64,000 bases of DNA from Labrys miyagiensis (GCF_030160835.1 NZ_BSPC01000066.1:186001-250000); one strand, 5' to 3'. Positions 1 to 8,292 are shown, counted from the stretch's first letter. Notes: generated by a model from the sequence alone, not told the origin. Made by a program: numbers and translations.

Positions 1-8
1 TTGGCTTC

Positions 9-320
9 TTGGTGGTTATGGCAGCTATAGCGTTTAGGGTGCCATCTGAATCTGAGATGTCGCTTGCCTATCTTGTTTCAGGCGTAGTGTGCTTTCTTGT
101 TACGGTGTGTGGCCTTTATTCCCTCAAATTTCCAGATCATTCTCATCTAGATCCGAAAGGATTGGCAACGGTCCTAGCCAAGCAGCATGCACTCAAGGGA
201 GGTAAGACCATTGAGGCGAAAGCGGAAAAAAACGTACCGCCGCCGAATGCGATAGAGGATAAAGAAGTCATTGTACCAAAGCCCGCAATCCTTCCGCCCA
301 ATGTGAGCCCAGATGCATAA
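9..320 (+). CDS. Small membrane protein, possibly cut by the window edge
   Basis: I do not recognise the family. The frame is open to the first base of the window, so the true start may lie outside; inside the window TTG at 9 or ATG at 18 could serve. One hydrophobic segment (LAYLVSGVVCFLVTVCGLYSL, about residues 19-40) predicts a single membrane span, followed by a polar tail rich in Lys, Glu and Pro. The stop overlaps the next gene by 8 bases, which suggests one transcript with the two genes after it. Confidence 0.5.
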   Translation: MVVMAAIAFRVPSESEMSLAYLVSGVVCFLVTVCGLYSLKFPDHSHLDPKGLATVLAKQHALKGGKTIEAKAEKNVPPPNAIEDKEVIVPKPAILPPNVSPDA

Positions 321-675
321 ACTGTACAACCTCTCCATCCGTTGGGTTACGAGTCAGATTAGTGAAGCTCTATTTCAGGGCGTAGATAGATCATTGGCGT
401 TTCATGGAGATGTCATAAGGTTTAGTGGCAGCACGTGGCTTTTGTGGACCAACTCCTCTCCTCAATCAATTAGCCTTGGTATTCAACCCTTGCTAAAATC
501 GGAAGATTCTTGGATTATTTTTAGTGTAAATCAACAAGACTATTATGGATTTGCGGCCCCGTGGATTTGGGATTGGATTAATTCACGAAAGCAACCAATC
601 CAGACACTGCCAGTACCGGGACTCGCACCGACCTCAACAGGGCACGGCCTCTGGCCTCCCGGTTGGCCTAGGTGA
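313..675 (+). CDS. Hypothetical protein, middle gene of a three-gene set
   Basis: A 120-residue protein of unknown family, rich in aromatic residues (many Trp and Phe). It has no clear signal peptide or strong membrane segment. It overlaps the preceding small membrane protein by 8 bases and is followed 53 bases later by the Rap1a/Tai-like gene, so co-transcription is likely. The C-terminal part is Pro/Gly-rich and may not be folded. Function cannot be assigned. Confidence 0.5.
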   Translation: MHKLYNLSIRWVTSQISEALFQGVDRSLAFHGDVIRFSGSTWLLWTNSSPQSISLGIQPLLKSEDSWIIFSVNQQDYYGFAAPWIWDWINSRKQPIQTLPVPGLAPTSTGHGLWPPGWPR

Positions 676-728
676 CGCGCAGCTCTATCCTGCCAAGTTT
701 AGGTGCTAGAAAACACCGGGGGCATGGA

Positions 729-1082
729 ATGCGTCGAACAATGCACGGAATCCTTCTTCTGACATCGATGATGGGCGGTGCAGCTCAGGCACAGAACTCA
801 GCCAATCACTATTATGAGTTCTGTGTGGGCTTTATCAAAAGAGACGAACAGAATCTGCTTCCTGAGGAGTATTGTGGTGGCACAGTGAACGGCGTAGCAG
901 GGATGTTTAAGACGGGGGATATAGGCCAAAGATTCAACGTCTGTATACCAGAGGAAGCTACGACCGGACAGGAGGTTAAAGTACTTGTTAAATATATGGA
1001 TCAACATCCAGAAAAGCTTAACTGGGACCTTGCCAACGTCGTTTTCGAAGCATTTAGAGAAGCGTGGCCTTGTGGCAACTGA
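729..1082 (+). CDS. Rap1a/Tai-family exported protein
   Basis: A 117-residue exported protein. The ATG at 729 is preferred over an upstream start because it opens directly into a signal peptide (MRRTMHGILLLTSMMGGAAQAQ). The mature part follows the Rap1a/Tai4 pattern: an early Cys (EFCVGF), YCGG with a following Gly-rich turn, CIPEEATTGQ, a helix ending near HPE, and a terminal AWPC. Known members are periplasmic immunity proteins against type VI amidase effectors, but many are solitary. No effector is recognisable beside it, so the immunity role is only an inference. Family assignment is fairly secure. Confidence 0.7.
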   Translation: MRRTMHGILLLTSMMGGAAQAQNSANHYYEFCVGFIKRDEQNLLPEEYCGGTVNGVAGMFKTGDIGQRFNVCIPEEATTGQEVKVLVKYMDQHPEKLNWDLANVVFEAFREAWPCGN

Positions 1083-1354
1083 CGGTATACTTTCGAAAAA
1101 TTTAGAATAAATCTGAAACAGGATACGCCGAGGCTCAGACTCCAGAATTCCCCATAGGCCCTCCGTAGAATTCCAAAAAAAGGCCATGGTCACCGTGTTT
1201 CAGGGTTTTAGTCGCTATTGCTGCTGATCAGCATGAATAGGAATGGTCGCGGAAGCTCGATATCGGCCATAAGCAGCACCGTAGTCACATTTGACATTAT
1301 GCCAAACGACCGTTAGGAATGTTGACACAACATGCATTCCGAGGGTTTTTGGCT

Positions 1355-2029
1355 ATGTGCCAGACATATATTGGCTACTGCCGAGTCAGCACGGCAGAGC
1401 AGGGCAAGAGCGGCTTAGGCCTCGAAGCTCAGCAAATGGCCGTAGAATCGTTTGTGAAGGCCGCTGGTGCCGATGCAAGGCTTCTGGCCTCATATACCGA
1501 GGTTGAGTCCGGCAAGCGTGCAGATCGTCCTGAACTGGCTAAGGCCATGAGGCAGGCAAAGCTCACCAAGTCTCGGTTGCTGATTGCGAAGCTCGATAGG
1601 CTCACCAGAAATGTTCACTTCCTGACAGGATTGATGGAAGGTGGAGTCGAGTTCGTTGCATGCGATATGCCAAATGCCAATGAACTGACGATTCATATCA
1701 TGGTGGCTGTAGCGCAGGCTGAGGCCAAAGCTATCTCAGCTAGGACCAAGGCAGCATTACAGGCTGCAAAAGCCCGTGGAACCAAGCTCGGCAATCCGAA
1801 TGGTGCAAAGCATCTAGTGGGATATGATGTGAAGGTTGCTCATGCTGCTAACAAAAATAAGGCAGATGCCAGAGCCAGAGAGATGAAAGATACCATAGAC
1901 GGCTATCGGGCTATGGGTATCGAGTCTGCCAATGCCATTGCTCAGAAACTAAACGATGATGGCATTAAGCCTAGCCGTGGTGAACGCTGGTATGCCAAAA
2001 GCGTAATCCGCCTCATGGACCGGCTGTAG
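1355..2029 (+). CDS. Serine recombinase (resolvase/invertase family)
   Basis: A 224-residue serine recombinase. The N-terminus YIGYCRVSTAEQG carries the Arg and catalytic Ser of the resolvase domain. KLDRLTRN and the ISARTKAALQAAKARG helix match the rest of the catalytic core and E-helix. A short C-terminal recombinase-type DNA-binding part ends in KSVIRLMDRL. ATG 1355 is chosen because the conserved domain begins right after it. Such enzymes resolve or invert DNA, or move small elements. It stands at the left of a decayed phage-like stretch, and a fragment of a close homologue lies at 7162-7368, so it may belong to a duplicated mobile unit. Confidence 0.85.
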   Translation: MCQTYIGYCRVSTAEQGKSGLGLEAQQMAVESFVKAAGADARLLASYTEVESGKRADRPELAKAMRQAKLTKSRLLIAKLDRLTRNVHFLTGLMEGGVEFVACDMPNANELTIHIMVAVAQAEAKAISARTKAALQAAKARGTKLGNPNGAKHLVGYDVKVAHAANKNKADARAREMKDTIDGYRAMGIESANAIAQKLNDDGIKPSRGERWYAKSVIRLMDRL

Positions 2030-2465
2030 TCCTGAGATTTTTAAATCATCGAAATTCGGAGTCTGGCTTTGGCTGGCCTTTGTCGTTTTCAGTCATCAGT
2101 TTTAGTTTACCTTTTCTTTCGCTGACCCTCATTGACCGACCATCGGCAGATCATAACCATTCGCTGACAAGCTATTAGCTCTGCAACCCGTTTCTGAAGC
2201 GAAAGCTTCGCTTGAATCATTGAAATTAATTTAAGGCCTATAGGGCTGAAGCAATTACCATCAGTAGCCATTTCTTCCTGATATATTCCTTCCTATTCAT
2301 TTTCATGATCATCAATATTAATTGTTTCAAACATATTCCGTTATTTGTTTCATGCAAAATAATAAAGTTGATTCTGGCTACTACCGGCTATTGACGGCAC
2401 TAATTACTATCCTGTAGTGGCGACATTACAGCGATGGTGCTGACAACTCAGGAAAGGGTATAATC
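2030..2465. other. AT-rich intergenic stretch without a gene
   Basis: About 430 bases after the recombinase gene. It is distinctly AT-rich compared with the chromosome on the right. I see no convincing reading frame, tRNA or terminal repeat. It presumably holds the promoter of the small gene at 2466. Confidence 0.5.
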
Positions 2466-2723
2466 ATGACACGTATCATTGTCAGTGTTGACGAACTTCC
2501 GGCAGAACTGTTCGAACAAAAGAACCGCAGCAAATATCAGTTCGACGATATCGAGGAAGGGAAAGCTGAATTCATTCCGGGGAAAAGGCGTAATGTTTAT
2601 CAGGGCCTCAACGCATGGCTGAAAAGCAATCCGGATGCGAAGCTTATGGTCACCAAGGAATGTGTTCGTGAGATTAATGGTGAACAGGTTCCGGGCGTCT
2701 ACGTTTTCCATAAGGCCGCTTGA
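2466..2723 (+). CDS. Small phage-like hypothetical protein
   Basis: An 85-residue soluble acidic protein (starts MTRIIVSVDELPAELFEQ). It has no transmembrane or signal sequence and I do not recognise it. A purine-rich AGGAAAGG lies about 10 bases before the ATG, and a terminator-like hairpin follows at 2738-2774. This makes it a convincing independent small gene. Its setting between a recombinase and a primase-helicase suggests an accessory or regulatory protein of the element. Confidence 0.6.
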   Translation: MTRIIVSVDELPAELFEQKNRSKYQFDDIEEGKAEFIPGKRRNVYQGLNAWLKSNPDAKLMVTKECVREINGEQVPGVYVFHKAA

Positions 2724-2737
2724 ATTCTTACTCCTAG

Positions 2738-2774
2738 AAAAAAGCGTTGTCCGATTATCTCGGCAGCGCTTTTT
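2738..2774 (+). terminator. Rho-independent terminator after the 85-residue gene
   Basis: AAAAAAGCG... on the left pairs with ...CGCTTTTT on the right across a short loop, with one bulge and a G:U pair. The T-run at the 3' side fits an intrinsic terminator 14 bases after the stop of the gene at 2466-2723. Confidence 0.65.
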
Positions 2775-2815
2775 GGTTTTGGAGAATTCCAAGGACTCAT
2801 GTCAATTATCTCAAC

Positions 2816-2992
2816 ATGCCTGATTTAATATATCGGAAATGGGATGTGGAAATGAAGCCGGAACGGACGACAGCGGGTAATGGTCGAGAGATTTTCGCAA
2901 AGCCGGTGCTGCTTTCCCACAATCGGTACCTGGTGGATCTGATCCGCTGGTTTGCTATGCAAGTCGTTTGGGGACACAAAAAAAGCCAGTAG
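2816..2992 (+). CDS. Doubtful small hypothetical protein
   Basis: A 58-codon frame with ATG at 2816 and another ATG at about 2852 after GGATGTGGAA. The product is basic with a hydrophobic middle (PVLLSHNRYLVDLIRWFAMQVVW). There is no recognised family and no strong codon evidence. It could be chance or a small phage protein. Confidence 0.25.
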   Translation: MPDLIYRKWDVEMKPERTTAGNGREIFAKPVLLSHNRYLVDLIRWFAMQVVWGHKKSQ

Positions 2993-3250
2993 CTCATCAA
3001 CCATGGCGGCGAAATCTAGTTGGAACAGGAAGGGGGGTCTAGCTGGCTTTCCGGAATGTCACATTTTCATATATCTTAATGGATTCGTGACATATAATCT
3101 TCCTCAACCTTCCTGTAACTAAATCTCGCCGGTTTCGGGCATATCTTAAAAAATACATGAGTCTGCTGTATATTGTAATTGCATTCCTCCGAAATTTCCT
3201 TTATTATATGCGGCATTCGATAAGATCAAGGAATCGATAAATAGTAATAG

Positions 3251-3361
3251 GATACTGTCTTGCCAATGGCCGTATCTCCATTCGCGCCATTTGCCGACAG
3301 TATCATGACTCCATAATGGGTTTCAGTGTTTGGCAAGACGCACTGAAGCCCATTTATTTTT
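3251..3361 (+). promoter_or_regulatory. Structured RNA leader ahead of the helicase-primase gene
   Basis: Two hairpins precede the start at 3373. Hairpin A has a 9-bp outer stem (3251-3259 with 3296-3304) and a 6-bp inner stem (3265-3270 with 3286-3291). Its interior loop carries TTGCC on both sides. Hairpin B (3315-3354) is a strong terminator. The 12-nt loop of B contains TTGGCAAGAC (3330-3339), perfectly complementary to GTCTTGCCAA in hairpin A (3257-3266). This arrangement suggests alternative pairing, or control by a short RNA, of transcription into the gene. It recalls RNA-based immunity in phage P4, but that is inference. Confidence 0.6.
3315..3361 (+). terminator. Intrinsic terminator/attenuator in the leader
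   Basis: A 14-bp stem with one G:U pair (3315-3328 with 3341-3354) and a 12-nt loop is followed directly by TATTTTTT. It sits upstream of, not behind, a coding region. The RBS-like GGAG at 3363-3366 and ATG at 3373 follow at once. Position and strength argue for attenuation of the downstream gene. Confidence 0.7.
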
Positions 3362-3372
3362 TGGAGTAAAAT

Positions 3373-5534
3373 ATGAAGCCAATAATCAACCTCCTCGACG
3401 CTGGCATCCGGAACCGGAAAGACTCATGCCATCGTAACCCATCTTGCTACATCCCATCAACAAGCAATTATCGCTACCTCTGCAACCGACCTGTCAGTTG
3501 ATATTCGTGACCGCCTGATCGCTGCCGGTATTCCTCATTCTGAAATTCTAGTTATCCAATCTGGTAGCACAGTTAGTTGCCGTGAGCGATTGCGCGATGC
3601 TATCAATAAAGACAATCATCGTGTCATTCTGATCAACCATGTTGTCGCTTTACACCATTTCACGTACGCAAACCGTTATCATCTTTTCTTTGACGAAATC
3701 CCGAAGATCAGTAATTCCTACAATTTAAATCCCATCCCGGATTTCATGGAAGAAATTACAAGGATTCTTTCTCCGACCGCAACGGAGAATAGCAAATATC
3801 TTACCATTGATTTGCCAGACGAATCCATTGTTCGAATTGGCGAGGGGATTAAGAAACATAAGATCATCGAAAATACCATCAATGTATTATCCGACGATTT
3901 TGTTGCATTGGTTCATGATATCCGCAATCGAGACCGCTTACTCGAATTTTCTGCAATGGAATATGAAGAGTGGAAGGTAGGAACACGCGATTCCCTTCAT
4001 ATCACCGTCAAATACAAGCCAGAAATTCTAGCTCGATATAAGAGCGTGACAATCTCCGCCGCAAACATCACCAAGTCGGAACTATATTCCTTCTGGAGCG
4101 AATTGGTGGATTTTCAGCCTCATGAACTGACAAAGAAATTGCGCCCGGAGCTTTATGAGACCAAAGGACATTTAGTCAGTATCCGTTACATTTCCAGTCG
4201 CCATGGAAGCAAACGTCAGCTTGAGACTATCGGTTACGAAAGGGTTTTAGCTGCAACAGCAAAAGCCTTCCGTGCTGAGTTTGGCAATTCACAACATATC
4301 GTTTGTGCTCGCAAAGGGTATACGTGGGAATTGGACACAGGGATTCAGCTTCCATCGAATATCAAGGGAGTGGACAATTACAAGGATGCTCATATGGCCT
4401 TGCATTTGTCTCCAGTAAATCCACATCCGGCATACAATAACTTTCTCAAGGACCGTCATGGCAAAACGAATGAGGAAGTCAAAGAAGCAATTCCATATGA
4501 GAGTAATTACCAGTTTCTGACTAGAACGTCTTACCGCGATCTAAATTCTTCCGATCCGGTGACATTCATTGTTCTGGATAGGAATATTGCTCTATATCTC
4601 CAGAAGATGTTTCAGTGCCCGGAACCACAGCCATTCAACATTGGCATCCCAGAATTATGGGAGGATAAAAAAGTTGCTAAAACGCCAACGGAAAGAAAGA
4701 GAATACAGCGTGAGAGGGATAAGGAAAAAGCTAAGAAATCTTTGGGATCTTATGATGGCTTAAAGATCAATTTCTGGCAATCGAAGGAATCACAAGAATT
4801 CTCACAAGTGACTCATGATTGGATTTCCCTTGGCGATTATATCGAAACTAATTCGGAATTAGACAATGGCGATAAGCTTAATCTTCCGATGTTCCGAGAA
4901 GGTGATATGCTTAATCTGAACAATCATAAAGTCTCAGACAACATTCTTTCCACAAAGATTCTGGTGCTGGACCTTGATAAGCCGGAGGGAACGCCAGAGG
5001 TTCTATCATCGTATCTGAAAACTATGAATTATTCTCATTATCTCAGCGCCTCCAGTTCCTATGATCCCGATAATAGAATTTTGAATCATCGTATTGTTGT
5101 CGGTCTCGATAGGGCAGTTGATGCCGGGGAATATCATAATATTATGAATGTTCTTCAGAATGATTTGAATCAACATTTTCGGAAAAGGGGCCTATCATCT
5201 GGATTGTAAGAAGATTAACCAGCGATTCTTCATACCTTCGATTCCGTCAAGCGGTAAAAGACTGTTCATTGATGGCACTACAAATTCCTTCATGAATGTT
5301 GAAGGGATGCTAAGCCGCATTCCGAAAAAGGAAGTTATGCCAGTATCTTCCCTGCATGTTTCCGGTCGAGTTGCTATCGAGGCTGTTATTTCAAGATACG
5401 AGTCATCACCGGGAAATGGGAAAGGTAACGATGGTCTACTGAACGCGGTAATTGATTTTAAAAAAATCGGGTATCAAAGTTCTGAGATAAGAACAGAATT
5501 GGAAATGGCAGTCAGACAAAATCGTTTTCGGTAA
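3373..5534 (+). pseudogene. Helicase-primase-like replication protein broken by two frameshifts
   Basis: Three frames read as one protein of roughly 720 residues. ATG 3373 (with GGAG before it) starts MKPIINLL, then the frame must change near 3400 to enter ASGTGKTHAIVTHLA, a Walker A motif. LFFDEIPK follows as Walker B. The middle frame is open to 5209 and includes ILVLDLDKPEG and NHRIVVGLDRAV, which resemble the metal-binding and His motifs of archaeo-eukaryotic-type primases. A second shift near 5190 gives LDCKKINQRFFIPS and runs to 5534. The order ATPase then primase-like domain suggests a phage or satellite replication protein. As read it is probably non-functional unless the shifts are assembly errors. 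Confidence 0.65.
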
Positions 5535-5666
5535 GGGGAGTGACCGTAATGTCGAAAAAGTAATTGAATTTGTGTGGAGATAATCAGGAAAAAAAGCTTT
5601 AGAAGATTCAGAAACTGCCAAAAAAGGAATGTTTAATGACTGACACAACAACAAGGAAGCTGAACT

Positions 5667-5855
5667 ATGCAACTAAAATTACTTAAGGATGAAATGCGCT
5701 ACTAGCCTGACTACCACGTAGCATCAATGACCTACCGCTTTTTGGACTTCGTAATGGTGGAATATCTGCATGATAGTTGGTACGACTTCAACAGGCTTGG
5801 TGACAGACCGGCTGTGGTTATGCTGAGAGAACGATTCGAAAAGAAAACCAATTAA
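5667..5855 (+). pseudogene. Small gene with an internal TAG codon
   Basis: A 62-codon frame starting MQLKLLKDEMRY is interrupted by TAG at 5703-5705. It continues as PDYHVASMTYRFLDFVMVEY and on to RERFEKKTN before TAA at 5853. The part after the stop looks like coherent protein. The family is unknown. It lies among other broken genes of the element, so decay is more likely than readthrough. Confidence 0.4.
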
Positions 5856-5923
5856 TTACAAAACAAAACAACAAGAAAATTGTTGAATGCAATTTTCAGA
5901 ATATAAGCCGATTATCAAGCCAT

Positions 5924-6157
5924 ATGTCATCATTCGAGATGACCGGATCATTTCTATATCGCCTTGAACTCACGGATGATGGTGTCAAAGCTGGATTCCA
6001 TGGAAGCGTGCATCAGGGATTGGTGTTTTCGAACAAGACTGCTGCCCAGCTTGTATGGGACTCCATTGAGAAATCCCTCGGAGTCCACACCTTCCCGACA
6101 GAGGCAGACGGCACAGGCAGCAGAGCCTCTTTTTGGCTCATCAGCATAGCGAAATAG
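5924..6157 (+). CDS. Hypothetical protein of the phage-like element
   Basis: A 77-residue frame starting MSSFEMTGSFLYRLELTDDG. The alternation of polar and hydrophobic residues and the helix TAAQLVWDSIEKSLGV make this strand more plausible than the overlapping 105-codon frame on the other strand. There is no recognisable domain or strong ribosome binding site. Confidence 0.35.
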   Translation: MSSFEMTGSFLYRLELTDDGVKAGFHGSVHQGLVFSNKTAAQLVWDSIEKSLGVHTFPTEADGTGSRASFWLISIAK

Positions 6158-6237
6158 CTCGCTATTGGCCTCTGAACGATTGATTACAGATGCCAAACGA
6201 GTTTTGGTCGATCTCAAAAGCAAGCTGGGCATTTGAG

Positions 6238-6461
6238 ATGAAGGCTGAACCAAACCTTCAGCCTTGCCCATTCTGTAATAGCCAGCCGCATTTCACCGTG
6301 CCTGGTGGCAGCTACCGGCTACTATGAGGCCACGACTCGCATTGTCTGCCTCGGTGATGGGGTTAGCATGTCTCAATATCGGTGATGATATCGTGGACTC
6401 GAAACCGAAACTTGCCGATAGATGGAATCATCGCCATTCAATCGACAATTGGTTGACATAA
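6238..6461 (+). pseudogene. Lar-like zinc-ribbon protein, two frameshifts
   Basis: The first frame gives MKAEPNLQPCPFCNSQPHF and a PGGSYR turn. A shift near 6322 enters YYEATTRIVCLGDGVSMSQYR. A second shift near 6382 gives DDIVDSKPKLADRWNHRHS and ends at TAA 6459. CPFC, then IVC, then the closing A-DRWN-R block is the layout of Lar-type restriction alleviation and related phage zinc-ribbon proteins. Those proteins modulate type I restriction; here the gene is disrupted. The call depends on stitching the frames. Confidence 0.5.
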
Positions 6462-6510
6462 GTTGGATTTCAATCAATATCTCTGATTCCTATCGAGGAG
6501 AAGAGAAATA

Positions 6511-6897
6511 ATGATGGCAAAAGCCAGAACGGTATCCGACGATATCAGGGAAGCACAGCAGGCCGATAAGGTCTCATTACCGAGTCCGGATGCAACGATA
6601 TTCGATGGCAAATCATATGACGAACTGGTGGCGTTAAGCGAAATCCTCAAGGCCAAGATTGAACAAATCAGGGGTTCGGAAATCGAAAAGTTCCGGACAG
6701 AGATGGCGGAACGGGCTAGAAAGCTTGGTCTGCCGGTGCCGGAATTTGGTACTTCCATCGCAAAGAAAAGCCAATCCAAATCCGGTGGTCAACCGCAAGT
6801 TCCGCCAGAAGGTGTAGAGCTTTTCACTAATCCGGCCAACCCTGATCAGAAATGGTGGCAGGGCAAAAAGGGTAAGAAGCCGGCATGGGCTGGCTAA
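6511..6897 (+). CDS. H-NS-family nucleoid-associated protein
   Basis: A 128-residue protein. Residues about 30-75 form the oligomerising helix region (SYDELVALSEILKAKIEQIRG...). A variable linker follows, then the C-terminal NPANPDQKWWQGKKGKKPAW. This corresponds to the DNA-binding NP..p.qtW.GrGr.P.W motif of H-NS/HvrA proteins, with the loop changed to QGKKGKKPAW. Such proteins silence AT-rich foreign DNA. GGAGAAGAGAAATA precedes ATG 6511 and a terminator follows at 6918-6946. Being intact amid broken neighbours, it may silence the island. Confidence 0.75.
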   Translation: MMAKARTVSDDIREAQQADKVSLPSPDATIFDGKSYDELVALSEILKAKIEQIRGSEIEKFRTEMAERARKLGLPVPEFGTSIAKKSQSKSGGQPQVPPEGVELFTNPANPDQKWWQGKKGKKPAWAG

Positions 6898-6917
6898 CGA
6901 TTATGAGATAAGGCAGA

Positions 6918-6946
6918 AGGCCGGTAGAGATTTTGCCGGTCTTTTT
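6918..6946 (+). terminator. Rho-independent terminator of the H-NS-like gene
   Basis: AGGCCGGTA pairs with TGCCGGTCT (two G:U pairs) around an 8-nt loop, followed by TTTTATTT. It lies about 20 bases after the stop codon. Confidence 0.7.
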
Positions 6947-6963
6947 ATTTCGTTCATGCTGAT

Positions 6964-7140
6964 CTATTTAGTTCGCCCAATACCGAGGCCAGATCGAAGC
7001 ACTTCCAACACCTCAATCGCTTTGACTGTATGTTCGGAATGGGCGGCTGTACCAAGTCGGATGGCCAAGTCTTCGACCACGTTAGCCGTTTCATCGAAGG
7101 CGGCAACGATTGGCGGCTCAGCAGGTAGCAGTTGCGTCAT
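6964..7140 (-). CDS. Small hypothetical protein, antisense orientation
   Basis: A 58-residue frame on the reverse strand starting MTQLLPAEPPIVAAFDETAN. It continues as a regular amphipathic helix (VVEDLAIRLGTAAHSEHTVK, then AIEVLEVLRSGLG). The composition looks like real protein. There is no family match from memory and no strong start signal. Confidence 0.35.
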   Translation of the reverse strand: MTQLLPAEPPIVAAFDETANVVEDLAIRLGTAAHSEHTVKAIEVLEVLRSGLGIGRTK

Positions 7141-7161
7141 TCATTGCAGGGTAGGGGCACA

Positions 7162-7440
7162 GAGGCGAGACTGTTGGGCAGCTATGTGGAGATTGAAAGC
7201 GGAAAGCGTTCTGACCGTCCACAGCTTCTACAGGCCATTAGAAAGGCCAAGTTGACCAAATCCAGATTGTTGATTGGCAAGATTGATAGGCTTTCGCGGA
7301 ATGTTCATTTCCTGTCAGGTCTGATGGAATCTGGTGTTCATTTCACGGCTGTGGATATGCCCGATGCTATCGTATGTACTAATCCAGATCAGGAAAGCTG
7401 CAACATTCAAGCGCATATGTGCATGGAGGGCTGCAAGTGA
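7162..7440 (+). pseudogene. Chimeric fragment: serine recombinase fused to cysteine-rich tail
   Basis: From 7162 to about 7368 the frame encodes a piece (EARLLGSYVEIESGKRSDRP ... SGVHFTAVDMPDA) closely matching residues of the intact recombinase at 1355-2029, without its catalytic N-terminus. At about 7369 it switches in frame to IVCTNPDQESCNIQAHMCMEG, which matches the C-terminus of the exported protein at 9884-10174 almost exactly. The result looks like a recombination scar, not a designed fusion. Confidence 0.75.
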
Positions 7441-7545
7441 CAACGTGATGGCCGATTTCCCCTTTTCTGAAAGGCCCCTAAAGCATACCATCAAATGGCC
7501 GTAAAAGCTCTCGTTGCATGGAATCAGCGGCGTCTTACAGTTGAA

Positions 7546-8292
7546 CTATCTACATTGGAGGGAGAATAACGTGTAATCCTCATCGGCTGACCGCACCGAC
7601 GCTTCACACCTAAAACCCTTTCCGTGGTACTGCACGAAAAAGTCTGAGTTAGCAGTAGCAGCATGCTTCTCAATCACATCGCCAACCGTCTCGACCGATA
7701 TATTGTTAAATCCGAAGGAGACTTCCTCAAGGTCGCATAAGGACGCGTTAGATACACACTGCTTAAGGCGGAAAATAAGATATGCGATGACACCGTGGCC
7801 AGCAAGCGACTCGTCTTGGCAGTAGAATCCGCCTCCATCGGAGTTTCTGCACGTTTGATCATCGTGCGCATATTCAGCGAACGGGCCTACTTCGGAGAGA
7901 TTTGCCGTTTTTGGTCGCTGAGAGTTAGTAGGAGCCAAAACCTCTTCAATGCAGCAGTCGCCATGTGACACGTACGCATCCGACGGGATGACACCACTTT
8001 CCAACAAAGTTTTCCTCAGTGTCCGCATTGTCACGAGGCTTCCCGGACCGACCGATACGGCATATTGGCCATTTTTGGCGTGATAAACACGCACGTTGTT
8101 CAAACTGCCCCTAATTTCTTGTGCAAGACGATTGGCTTCATCTGAACTGTCCCTGCTGTACAACACCAGCCAAGCATCTGCGCTCGCGTGGACGGAATTA
8201 AAAGTCGAACAAAGGGTCAGGATTGCAAGCGTTAACAAGGCCGTAGCCAGAGTGGTCGAATGTTTACGAGCGCGGATTCGGTAGACAACCAT
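7546..8292 (-). CDS. Exported SPOR-like domain protein (paralogue of 10171-11082)
   Basis: A 248-residue protein. The start at 8292 gives MVVYRIRARKH and a signal peptide ending near VHASA, with AAGGCG a few bases before the ATG. Residues about 42-115 (DAWLVLYSRDSSDEANRLAQ ... NGQYAVSVGPG ... SDAYVSHGDCC) follow the SPOR pattern and match the protein encoded at 10171. SPOR domains bind denuded peptidoglycan. The C-terminal half differs from the paralogue and ends with VQYHGKGFRCEAS and a final Cys. The sequence upstream of its start still resembles the tail of the cysteine-rich gene that precedes the paralogue, so the pair was duplicated and inverted. Confidence 0.65.
   Translation of the reverse strand: MVVYRIRARKHSTTLATALLTLAILTLCSTFNSVHASADAWLVLYSRDSSDEANRLAQEIRGSLNNVRVYHAKNGQYAVSVGPGSLVTMRTLRKTLLESGVIPSDAYVSHGDCCIEEVLAPTNSQRPKTANLSEVGPFAEYAHDDQTCRNSDGGGFYCQDESLAGHGVIAYLIFRLKQCVSNASLCDLEEVSFGFNNISVETVGDVIEKHAATANSDFFVQYHGKGFRCEASVRSADEDYTLFSLQCR

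Noticed and set aside
5954-6271. 105-codon reverse frame opposite 5924-6157
   Set aside because: The plus-strand frame has better residue patterning; the reverse one is probably its shadow.
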